This document shows positions 17,655-24,650 of a stretch of 64,000 bases of DNA, piece after piece (position 1 is the stretch's first letter; each line of letters starts with the position of its first letter). The notes under the pieces are model-generated. The model searched no databases, had not been told where the DNA came from, and was given only the letters and a program-made list of their open reading frames with translations. Origin of the DNA: UBA5078 sp964538025. GTDB taxonomy: Bacteria > Pseudomonadota > Gammaproteobacteria > Pseudomonadales > Pseudohongiellaceae. Made by a program: the position numbers and the translations under genes. The stretch spans positions 124,001 through 188,000 of the forward strand of contig CAZICZ010000006.1 in assembly GCA_964538025.1 (NCBI GenBank). Direction: 5' to 3'.

Positions 17655-18033
17655 GGGGTTTCTCCTCCAGTCTTTCGCTTTCACTCTTCTTTATGAGGTC
17701 TAGTCAAAGGGGCGCAACGATACCCTCTTCAGCGTCTTGGTGCCACTTTAACGAACTGTGATCCTGTGTCGCAAGGGTTACATTGTGACGAATTGTGATG
17801 CTATTGCGCGCGGAACTCATTAATTTTTCACATTTTTTAGGCTTTCTTGATCTAGGTCAGATTCGCAACCGAGCGTTTGCTCACTCCGGCACTCCCCCGG
17901 GGAGGCTGATGCAAGCCGGCAGGCAACAGGGTATAGTTAACCGCGTCGTTTCCCCCCGGGAATTTGGCTCTCAACTATGACCCGAAAGGCCCCGAAAATC
18001 CTTCAGCCTCCAGTCTGAACTCCAAGGAAATCT
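17655..18033. other. Divergent intergenic region with FNR/Anr-like site
   Basis: These 379 bases lie between the redoxin gene and the RND/MMPL exporter and contain no credible ORF. An AT-rich segment (about 17815-17845) is followed by the FNR/Anr-like sequence listed separately. No RNA gene or terminator was seen. Confidence 0.5.
17847..17860 (+). promoter_or_regulatory. FNR/Anr-like half-conserved box
   Basis: TTGATCTAGGTCAG matches the TTGAT-N4-ATCAA consensus at 8 of 10 positions; a G at the start of the second half-site is common in Pseudomonas Anr/Dnr boxes. It lies about 175 bp before the exporter start and about 195 bp before the redoxin start. Oxygen control is an inference. Confidence 0.3.
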
Positions 18034-20532
18034 ATGTTCTCCGCTTCTCGTCTCTACACCCGCATGGTCTTCGAACGGCCGGTGTTGGTCATTGCCTTAC
18101 TCCTCATGGTGACCGCGGGCATGGGCTGGTATACCCAGTATTTCAAACTGGATGCTTCGGCGGATTCCCTTCTGATGGAGGGGGATCAGGAGCTGGAATA
18201 TTCGCGCCAGGTCAACAACCGTTACGGCACCCGGGATGCCGTGACGATCGCCTATACCCCCTCGGCGGAGCTGTTCAGCCCGGAGAGTTTCGCCCGCATC
18301 GCGCAATTGCGTGATGAACTGCTGGCAATCCCAAGTGTGGAATCGGTGGACAGTCTGCTCAATGTCCCGATTTTTGGGGAGACGGCGCTGCTCAGCATTT
18401 CCGAGGATTACGATACATTGCTCACGCCGGGGCTGGATCTTGCCGCCGCGAAGGCGGAATTGATGAGCAGCCCTGTCTTTAGCAATGCCATTGTGAGCCC
18501 GGACGGGCAGACGGCGGCACTGCTGGTCAGTTTTGCCCGCGATGAGCGCTACCACAGCTTGCTAGATGCACGGGAAACGCTTCGCCGCATTCGCGACAGT
18601 GAGGGGCTGGATGCGCAGCAGAGCGCCGCGCTGGCGGAAGTCAGTGCCGAGTTCGACGCCTACAGCACACTGACATCCGAGCAGCGCCACGTCGATATCG
18701 CCAGCATTCGGGAAATCCTTGCCCGCTACCAGGCGGATGCAACGGTATACCTCGGCGGCGCCCCGATGATTGCCGACGACATGGTGACCTTTGTGCAGAA
18801 CGATCTGACAACGTTCAGTCTGGGCGTGTTTGCATTCATTGTCTTTGCACTGGGTTTGATCTTCCGCCGCCTGCGCTGGATTTTTCTGCCACTGGCCTGC
18901 TGTGCGATTGCCGGAGTCATCGTTGTGGGCATTCTGGGCATGATGGATTGGCGGGTGACGGTGGTGTCATCCAATTTCATGTCCCTGCTGCTGATTACCA
19001 CGATCTCGCTGACGGTACACCTGATCGTCCGTTATCGGCAGTTGCGGGCTACCCGGCACTTTACGAACCACAGCAAACTGCTGCGACACGCAGTGCTGTC
19101 GATGTGGAAACCCTGTCTTTATACGGCGATGACGACCATCGTGGCATTTGCCTCCCTGCTGGTCAGTGGCATTTCGCCCATCATCTCCTTTGGGTGGATC
19201 ATGGTGATCGGTGTGACAACGGCACTGCTCGTCGTCTTTACCCTGTTTCCAGCCATGATGAGTCTGTTCCGCAAGGACGAGGCCCGCTATGAGCAGCAGG
19301 GCACTCTCGCCCTTACCTCGGGGCTTGCGCGGCTGACCGATCGACTCGGCAACACCGTGCTGGTGATCGGGCTTGTCGCTCTGGTCCTGAGCGTCCTCGG
19401 TCTGATGCGCCTAAAAGTGGAAAACAGTTTTATCGATTATTTCAGCAAGGACACCGAGATATACAAGGGCATGACCCTGTTCGACGAAAAGTTGGGCGGG
19501 ACACTGTCGATGGACGTGATTGTGAATTTGCCGGAGGCAGACGCGGCTTTGGATGACGGCTTCGACGATGGATTCGATGATGGGTTTGATGACGGCTTCG
19601 ACGATGGCGGAGCAGAGCAGTCCAATGATGCCTACTGGTTCACCGGCGACAAGATGGATGAAATCAAACGCATCCACGATTTTCTGGACAACAATCCGCA
19701 GACAGGCAAAGTGCTGTCCTTTGGTTCCATCATCCATCTGGCCGAGAAACTCAACGGCAACGCCCCGGTGGACAGCTTTGTCTGGGCACTGCTGTATTCG
19801 CGGATTCCCGAAACTCTCAAAGAATCAGTGCTGACGCCGTTTGTGTCAGTTGCCGACAATCAGGTGCGATTCAATGTGCGGGTGATTGAGTCCGACCGCA
19901 ACCTGAACCGTAATGCGCTGATCAAGGGGATTGCGCAAGGGCTGCAGGACGAATTTGGCTACTCGCCGGATCAGGTGCGCGTCACGGGAATTCTGGTGCT
20001 GTACAACAATGTGCTGCAGAGCCTCTATCAGTCACAGATTCTGACGCTCGGCGTGGTGCTGTTTGCCATCATGGTGATGTTCCTGTTTCTGTTTCGCTCG
20101 CTCAAGGTTGCCGTGCTGTGCATCATTCCCAACATCATTGCCGCGTTGGGTGTTCTGGGGCTGATGGGATGGATGGGCATTCCTCTGGACATCATGACCA
20201 TCACGATTGCAGCGATCGCCGTGGGCATCGGCGTCGACAACACCATTCACTACATGCACCGATTCAAACATGAATTTCATCGACTGGGGTCTTACCGCGA
20301 GACCATGTTCTTTTGTCACGACAGCATTGCCCGGGCGATGTATTTCACGACAATGACCGTCGTGGCAGGCTTCTCGATCCTTGTGTTGTCCAATTTCATC
20401 CCCACCATTGTGTTCGGCCTGTTGACGAGTATCGCGATGATGGTCGCCCTGCTGGGCGCACTGACACTTTTGCCACAATTGCTGATAGCATTCCGACCCT
20501 TGGGTCCGGAATCGCATCCGCAGGCCACCTGA
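18034..20532 (+). CDS. RND/MMPL-family exporter with acidic DDGF repeat
   Basis: An 832-residue inner-membrane transporter with two homologous halves. Each half has one N-terminal helix (about 17-36 and 445-465), a large periplasmic loop, and five helices with a sterol-sensing/MMPL pattern (about 262-415 and 670-820; GVDNTIHYMHR marks the second). Such proteins export lipids such as hopanoids or fatty acyl compounds. The second periplasmic loop carries five tandem 4-residue units (DDGF x4, DDGG) at residues 507-526. It has no adjacent membrane-fusion or outer-membrane partner and precedes the clpP-like gene by 63 bp. Substrate unknown. Confidence 0.88.
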   Translation: MFSASRLYTRMVFERPVLVIALLLMVTAGMGWYTQYFKLDASADSLLMEGDQELEYSRQVNNRYGTRDAVTIAYTPSAELFSPESFARIAQLRDELLAIPSVESVDSLLNVPIFGETALLSISEDYDTLLTPGLDLAAAKAELMSSPVFSNAIVSPDGQTAALLVSFARDERYHSLLDARETLRRIRDSEGLDAQQSAALAEVSAEFDAYSTLTSEQRHVDIASIREILARYQADATVYLGGAPMIADDMVTFVQNDLTTFSLGVFAFIVFALGLIFRRLRWIFLPLACCAIAGVIVVGILGMMDWRVTVVSSNFMSLLLITTISLTVHLIVRYRQLRATRHFTNHSKLLRHAVLSMWKPCLYTAMTTIVAFASLLVSGISPIISFGWIMVIGVTTALLVVFTLFPAMMSLFRKDEARYEQQGTLALTSGLARLTDRLGNTVLVIGLVALVLSVLGLMRLKVENSFIDYFSKDTEIYKGMTLFDEKLGGTLSMDVIVNLPEADAALDDGFDDGFDDGFDDGFDDGGAEQSNDAYWFTGDKMDEIKRIHDFLDNNPQTGKVLSFGSIIHLAEKLNGNAPVDSFVWALLYSRIPETLKESVLTPFVSVADNQVRFNVRVIESDRNLNRNALIKGIAQGLQDEFGYSPDQVRVTGILVLYNNVLQSLYQSQILTLGVVLFAIMVMFLFLFRSLKVAVLCIIPNIIAALGVLGLMGWMGIPLDIMTITIAAIAVGIGVDNTIHYMHRFKHEFHRLGSYRETMFFCHDSIARAMYFTTMTVVAGFSILVLSNFIPTIVFGLLTSIAMMVALLGALTLLPQLLIAFRPLGPESHPQAT
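19552..19611 (+). repeat. In-frame 12-bp tandem repeat (DDGF units)
   Basis: Five consecutive 12-bp units encode DDGF four times and then DDGG. Codon use differs between units (GAT/GAC, GGC/GGA/GGG, TTC/TTT), so the array is old or selected at protein level rather than a fresh slippage product. It lies in a periplasmic loop and is rich in potential Ca-binding carboxylates. Confidence 0.9.
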
Positions 20533-20595
20533 TTTTGTTTACATTACATTGACGCATCCCCCCGGACAGCCGGGGAAGTTGACCGGAGACACACC

Positions 20596-21183
20596 ATGCA
20601 AAATGACGCACCAGAGAAGACAAAACCGGAAGCAGGCGGGGGGCGGTTTATCGATGAGAAACTGTTCAAATCGCGCGCGATCACAATCTTTGGTGAGATC
20701 GACGAAAAAATTGCCCGTTCGGTGACCGAGAAATTGCTGGCGCTGGCGGCTGACAGCGATGAGCCCATCACGATCTACATCAGCTCTCCGGGCGGTCATG
20801 TGGAGTCGGGCGATGTGGTCTACGACATGATCAAATTCATCAAGCCGGAAGTGCGAGTCGTCGGGACGGGATGGGTCGCCAGTGCCGCCACGACTATCTA
20901 TCTTGCTGCGAAAAAAGAAAACCGCTTCAGTTTGCCTAACACCCGTTTTCTGGTTCACCAGCCTTCGGGAGGCTCACGGGGTCGCGCATCGGATATCAAA
21001 ATTCAGGCGGAACAGATTGTCAAAATGCGTGAGCGCATCAATCAGCTGATTGCCGATGAAACCGGTCAATCGCTGGAGCGAGTGGCAAAAGATACGGATC
21101 GGGATTACTGGATGACGGTGCAGGAAGCGATCGATTACGGCATTGTCGGGAAACAGATCCGTTCCGTGGCGGAATTGCCCTAA
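20596..21183 (+). CDS. clpP: ClpP-family serine protease subunit
   Basis: A 195-residue ClpP fold with triad Ser96 (GWVASAAT), His121 (FLVHQPSGG) and probable Asp170 (KDTDRDYWM). ClpP forms a double heptamer that degrades unfolded substrates delivered by ClpX or ClpA. No clpX, lon or tig gene is adjacent, unlike the main clpP locus of gammaproteobacteria, so this is probably a second, divergent ClpP. The GWVASAATTIYLAA segment differs from the GQAASMGAFLL of canonical ClpP. Its partner ATPase and substrates are unknown. Confidence 0.85.
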   Translation: MQNDAPEKTKPEAGGGRFIDEKLFKSRAITIFGEIDEKIARSVTEKLLALAADSDEPITIYISSPGGHVESGDVVYDMIKFIKPEVRVVGTGWVASAATTIYLAAKKENRFSLPNTRFLVHQPSGGSRGRASDIKIQAEQIVKMRERINQLIADETGQSLERVAKDTDRDYWMTVQEAIDYGIVGKQIRSVAELP

Positions 21184-21225
21184 GGCAATGCCTGCGTCTG
21201 TCCACACTGATGTGAGACAGTCGCG

Positions 21226-21630
21226 CTATGGAGAAACGTTCTGCTTGATAAAGCGTGCCTGCTGGTTCTGCACCAGTGCGCACACCACGTGATAGTCCGG
21301 TTGGCAAGTGACCGGTCGGGCTATCGCGGTGACTGCATCGTTTTTCTGCACGAGCACAGTCGCCGTCACGCCTTGATACTCCACCTCAAACGTCGCACTG
21401 TTGCCATTGATCTGGCCGGCACTGTTGCGCCATTCAAATCCCAATGACTCTACCGCTTCGATTTGCAGGGTATTGTTGAGGGCGCGTACGCGAAGTTGAA
21501 ACAGGGTGCCCTCCGCCTGCCATAAGCCTTCCCACTGTGCAGAATCCGTTTGAGCCTGAGCCCCCAGCGGGAACATGCAAACACCTCCAAGAAACCCGAG
21601 GCCGCAAAGAGCCAGAGCACGCGTGATCAT
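21226..21630 (-). CDS. Small secreted protein of unknown function
   Basis: A 134-residue protein with a signal peptide (ending GAQAQTD, about residue 27) and a beta-rich mature part beginning WEGLWQAEGTLFQLRVRALNN. Two Cys occur in the last third (TCQPDYHVVCAL) and could form a disulfide. The opening WEGLW pattern suggests a lipocalin-like or DUF-type small beta barrel, but no family was recognised. ATG 21630 has AGGAG 9 nt upstream. It follows nnrU by 22 bp on the same strand and is likely co-transcribed. Confidence 0.7.
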   Translation of the reverse strand: MITRALALCGLGFLGGVCMFPLGAQAQTDSAQWEGLWQAEGTLFQLRVRALNNTLQIEAVESLGFEWRNSAGQINGNSATFEVEYQGVTATVLVQKNDAVTAIARPVTCQPDYHVVCALVQNQQARFIKQNVSP

Positions 21631-21652
21631 GATCCGAATCTCCTGAGTGAGT

Positions 21653-22219
21653 TTAGGTGAGGACGACCAGGGCATAGCCAAACAGGGGCCCATGAAACAC
21701 CAAAAAAATCGTGTAGGCAACAGTGCCCAAAAACACGGCGGCAGCATCCCACGCCAGGGATGGGGGGGCCGATAGTGGTTTATTTTGGGCAACACGTTCC
21801 AGAGTAATGACCTTGCAGACCGCCCATAGCGCAACGCTTCCAAACATCAGCAGGGAGGCAAGATCCCCATTGGACAACAGATGGGCAATGCCCCAGATGG
21901 CAACCCCAATCAGCATCGGGTGGTGCAGCATGTCGCGGGCGTGAGACAGCGGGAGATTGCCGGCCGCCACGAGAATACAGGCAGGAATCATGAACAGATG
22001 TGTAAGGTTGCGCAGGGAATACGGCGGCACCCATAACTGAACAAACGCGGCATGTGATTTTCCGGTTGCGATGAGCCACAGGCTGATAAGCACGCCGACA
22101 CTCAGGAGACCGCGATACGTCGGCCCGGACAGCCTCGCAAGCAAGGTTTCACGCAGACGCAGTTCTCTTAATTGATGCAGAACGATAAACAGACTGAGTC
22201 CCAAGACCAGAACAAGCAC
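21653..22219 (-). CDS. nnrU: NnrU family membrane protein
   Basis: An inner-membrane protein of 188 residues with about six hydrophobic helices. The family signature is HPMLIGVAIWGIAHLLSNGDLASLLMFGS; the N-terminal HQLRELRLRETLLARLSGPTYRGLLS also fits. NnrU was named for nitric-oxide-dependent expression in denitrifiers, and homologues resemble isoprenoid-biosynthesis and methyltransferase membrane proteins. GTG 22219 is chosen, with GGAGG 5 nt upstream; the frame is open to a TTG at 22258 without ribosome-binding sequence. No denitrification gene is in the window. Confidence 0.82.
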   Translation of the reverse strand: MLVLVLGLSLFIVLHQLRELRLRETLLARLSGPTYRGLLSVGVLISLWLIATGKSHAAFVQLWVPPYSLRNLTHLFMIPACILVAAGNLPLSHARDMLHHPMLIGVAIWGIAHLLSNGDLASLLMFGSVALWAVCKVITLERVAQNKPLSAPPSLAWDAAAVFLGTVAYTIFLVFHGPLFGYALVVLT

Positions 22220-22296
22220 GCCGCCCTCCAGAGTGAGTCCCGGGCGAATTCCCGGCAATTCGGACGGGTCACAATAACGTGGGAGGATGACAAAGT

Positions 22297-22333
22297 AAAA
22301 AAAACCGGAGCATCATGGGGACAGATGCTCCGG
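22297..22333 (-). terminator. Strong minus-strand terminator between oxyR and nnrU
   Basis: A perfect 10-bp stem (arms 22305-22314 and 22324-22333, CCGGAGCATC / GATGCTCCGG on the plus strand) with a 9-nt loop. Read on the minus strand it is followed by an unbroken run of eight U (22304-22297). It lies upstream of nnrU and downstream of no annotated minus-strand gene, so it ends a short independent transcript or attenuates a leader. Confidence 0.8.
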
Positions 22334-22377
22334 CAAGGGCCTGTAGGAGATTACCTTCCTCGGAAACTCGAACTGGT
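22297..22377 (-). ncRNA. Candidate small RNA divergent from oxyR
   Basis: A TAGAAT -10 element (minus strand, 22386-22381) would start a transcript at about 22377-22374, which would stop at the U-run at 22297, giving an RNA of about 80 nt. It has no convincing ORF with a ribosome-binding site. In enterics OxyS is also made divergently from oxyR, but no sequence similarity to OxyS was seen. An attenuated nnrU leader is the alternative. Confidence 0.35.
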
Positions 22378-22387
22378 GCCATTCTAA

Positions 22388-22424
22388 TCAGACCCTTTCT
22401 ATACACAAAATGAATTAAAACTAT
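22388..22424. promoter_or_regulatory. Candidate OxyR binding site
   Basis: The OxyR site consists of four tetranucleotides (ATAG, CTAT, ATAG, CTAT) separated by 7 nt. Here the spacing holds exactly: TCAG (22388), CTAT (22399), ATGA (22410) and CTAT (22421). Two elements are perfect and two are half matches. It lies 77 bp before the oxyR ATG and abuts the -10 of the candidate small RNA, so autoregulation and divergent control are plausible. Confidence 0.4.
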
Positions 22425-22500
22425 TGCCGTGATATTTATATTGGATTAGCCTGAGTGAACAGGTGCGCTCACTGGCGCCGTAAACGGGAGGATCGCGGAA

Positions 22501-23406
22501 ATGAATCACTTACCAACCACCAAGCAGTTGCGCTATTTCGTGGCATTGGAGCAGATTGGCCATTTTGGCAAGGCGGCGGAGGCCTGCTTTGTCTCGCAAC
22601 CGGCCTTCAGCGTCGCCATACGGGAGCTGGAAAATACGCTCAACATCCAGTTGGTGGACAGAACCAACAAGAATGTGACGGTCACCAGCCTGGGGCGCGA
22701 CATTGCGATGCAGGCCCGTCAGGTCCTGAGGGATCTGGAAGCATTGGTCGACATCGCCCAAGGCAACCAGCAACCGCTCACTGGACAGCTTAAACTAGGC
22801 GTTATTCCAACCATTGCCCCCTTTCTGTTGCCAAAACTGTTGCCGGCATTGCGCAAATCCTACCCGGACCTGAAGTTGTACTTGAAGGAGGACCTCACGG
22901 AGCGCATTTATGCCAGCCTGATGGACGGAGATCTGGACATCATTCTGATCGCCATGCCGTACGATCTGCGCAATGTCACGGAGATGCCGCTCTTTAAGGA
23001 CCATTTCTTTCTCGCCCATCAAGCCAAGAGTGCGCTGGTGGACCCACGGCACTATCAGGTGAGTGAGCTGCCGGAGGACAGCATTCTGTTGCTGGAGGAT
23101 GGCCACTGCATGCGCGACCACGCGTTGTCTGCCTGCAATATCAAAAATGCAGACAAGGTGAGCCATATCACTGCGACCAGCCTGCTGACCCTGGTGCAGA
23201 TGGTCGATGCCGATCTTGGTGTTACCTATCTCCCGGAAATGGCCATCGGGTCACCTCTGCTGCGCAACACGCGCGTCAAAACCACCTCGCTCGATCCGGA
23301 AAGCTTCCGGGAGATTGGGCTGGTGTGGCGCAAGGCAAGTACTCGCAGCGAGGAATTCGAGCTGCTGGGACGCTTTATCAAAGACAATTACCAGGCCGCG
23401 CATTGA
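22501..23406 (+). CDS. oxyR: Hydrogen-peroxide sensor OxyR
   Basis: A 301-residue LysR-type regulator that senses peroxide through a reversible disulfide. The redox pair is Cys203 and Cys212 in the motif LLEDGHCMRDHALSAC, with the same Cys spacing as E. coli Cys199/Cys208 and near-identical surroundings. The N-terminal helix-turn-helix (GHFGKAAEACFVSQPAFSVAIRELE) is intact. GGGAGGA lies upstream of the ATG. The divergent region carries a candidate OxyR site and a small terminated transcript. No katG, ahpCF or dps is nearby. Confidence 0.94.
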   Translation: MNHLPTTKQLRYFVALEQIGHFGKAAEACFVSQPAFSVAIRELENTLNIQLVDRTNKNVTVTSLGRDIAMQARQVLRDLEALVDIAQGNQQPLTGQLKLGVIPTIAPFLLPKLLPALRKSYPDLKLYLKEDLTERIYASLMDGDLDIILIAMPYDLRNVTEMPLFKDHFFLAHQAKSALVDPRHYQVSELPEDSILLLEDGHCMRDHALSACNIKNADKVSHITATSLLTLVQMVDADLGVTYLPEMAIGSPLLRNTRVKTTSLDPESFREIGLVWRKASTRSEEFELLGRFIKDNYQAAH

Positions 23407-23496
23407 TCGCGGATGTCTGATCTGTTTGCGAAAGATTCTCACTTATGGTCGGTCTACTGCATTCGTTAGGCAGAGAAGTCCATCAGGAGAATGATT

Positions 23497-24531
23497 ATGG
23501 AAGCAGTAATTGGCCGGTACCCTGCCCGGTATCTGCAGCGTGTGGTGCTCGCTGCATTCGTCTGCAGCGCGGTCTTCATGACATCCCAGACAGACGCCCA
23601 GGAAAGGCGTCAGGCACCGGCATCCCTCCAGCCGACCAGCATCAACCTGGAGGATGTTCCCTACCCCTATCCGGTCAGCTTTCTGGAATTTTCGCTCTAC
23701 GATAATCCCGTGCGCATGGTCTACATGGATGTGGCGGCGACCGGCACACCCAACGGCAAGACGGTGCTACTGCTTCATGGCATGAACTGGTACGCCGAAT
23801 ACTGGGGAGAAACCATTCGGCGTCTGACAGGCGAAGGCTATCGCGTGATCGCCCCGGATCAGATCGGCTTCGGCCGTTCTTCCAAGCCCATTATCCCGTA
23901 CAGCCTGCATGATCATGTCACCAACACCAAGTCCATCCTGGACGCTCTGGGAGTAAAGCAGGCTATTGTGGTGGGCCATTCGATGGGAGGCGCCATTGCC
24001 ACCCGTTTTGCCTTTTCCTTTCCGGCCGTGACATCCCATCTGGTGCTGGTCAATCCGATTGCACTGACCGATGCCCGGCTGTCCCGCGAATGGTCGCGTT
24101 TTCAAGCGTACTCACCCGAGTCGGATGGACGTGATTACGAGGCTGTGCGGCGAAACATCGAGCGCTACTTTGTAACCTGGGATGAGGCCTATGAGCGCTA
24201 TGTCGATATCAATTACGGATGGACGCTCAGTGCAGAGTGGCCTCGCCTTGCGACGGTTCGCTCCCTGAACTCCCAATGGCTCTATCAGGACTCCACCGTC
24301 TATGACCGAGCGCACATCAAGGCGAAGACATTGTTTTTGGCCGGAGCAGAGGACGGTCCCAATTTTCGGCAGATGGCCGCTCAAACTGTGGCAGACATTC
24401 CCAACGCCGAGCTGATCCTGATTGAGCAGGCGGGGCATATCCCCTTCTTTGAAAAGCCAGAGGAATTCTATCCAGCGCTGTTGGCGTTTATTGCGTCGGA
24501 CCCCTTGCCGATGCCGGTAGAGGATCGCTAG
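23497..24531 (+). CDS. Exported alpha/beta hydrolase
   Basis: A 344-residue periplasmic hydrolase. A signal peptide ends near TDAQERR; the alpha/beta-hydrolase fold follows with HGMNWYAEYW (oxyanion region), nucleophile in GHSMGG, acid in AGAEDGPNF and base in AGHIPFFEKPEEF. The family covers esterases, haloalkane dehalogenases and epoxide hydrolases; sequence does not fix the substrate. ATG 23497 has AGGAG 7 nt upstream; the ATG two codons earlier is too close to it. It stands alone after oxyR (91 bp) and is followed by a terminator. Confidence 0.85.
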   Translation: MEAVIGRYPARYLQRVVLAAFVCSAVFMTSQTDAQERRQAPASLQPTSINLEDVPYPYPVSFLEFSLYDNPVRMVYMDVAATGTPNGKTVLLLHGMNWYAEYWGETIRRLTGEGYRVIAPDQIGFGRSSKPIIPYSLHDHVTNTKSILDALGVKQAIVVGHSMGGAIATRFAFSFPAVTSHLVLVNPIALTDARLSREWSRFQAYSPESDGRDYEAVRRNIERYFVTWDEAYERYVDINYGWTLSAEWPRLATVRSLNSQWLYQDSTVYDRAHIKAKTLFLAGAEDGPNFRQMAAQTVADIPNAELILIEQAGHIPFFEKPEEFYPALLAFIASDPLPMPVEDR

Positions 24532-24555
24532 ACCCTTCGATAGGTCATGAGCTTG

Positions 24556-24593
24556 GCAGCGTCTTTCCTGGTGGGGGACGCTGCTTTTTTTTT
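24556..24593 (+). terminator. Intrinsic terminator after hydrolase gene
   Basis: An 8-bp stem (GCAGCGTC at 24556-24563 / GACGCTGC at 24577-24584) is followed by a run of nine T. It lies 25 nt after the hydrolase stop and ahead of the convergent molybdenum-hydroxylase gene. Confidence 0.88.
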
Positions 24594-24650
24594 CGCAAGA
24601 GGAATGTGCCGGAGGCGAGGAGACTCGACTCCTCTGGTCCGGCACCCCTG

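Noticed and set aside
19437..19737. Repetitive minus-strand frames across the DDGF repeat
   Set aside because: They are reverse readings of the 12-bp repeat inside the exporter gene and not independent genes.
22172..22387. 71-codon plus-strand frame before oxyR
   Set aside because: It overlaps the nnrU start and the terminator hairpin, has no ribosome-binding site, and its product is unlike any known protein.
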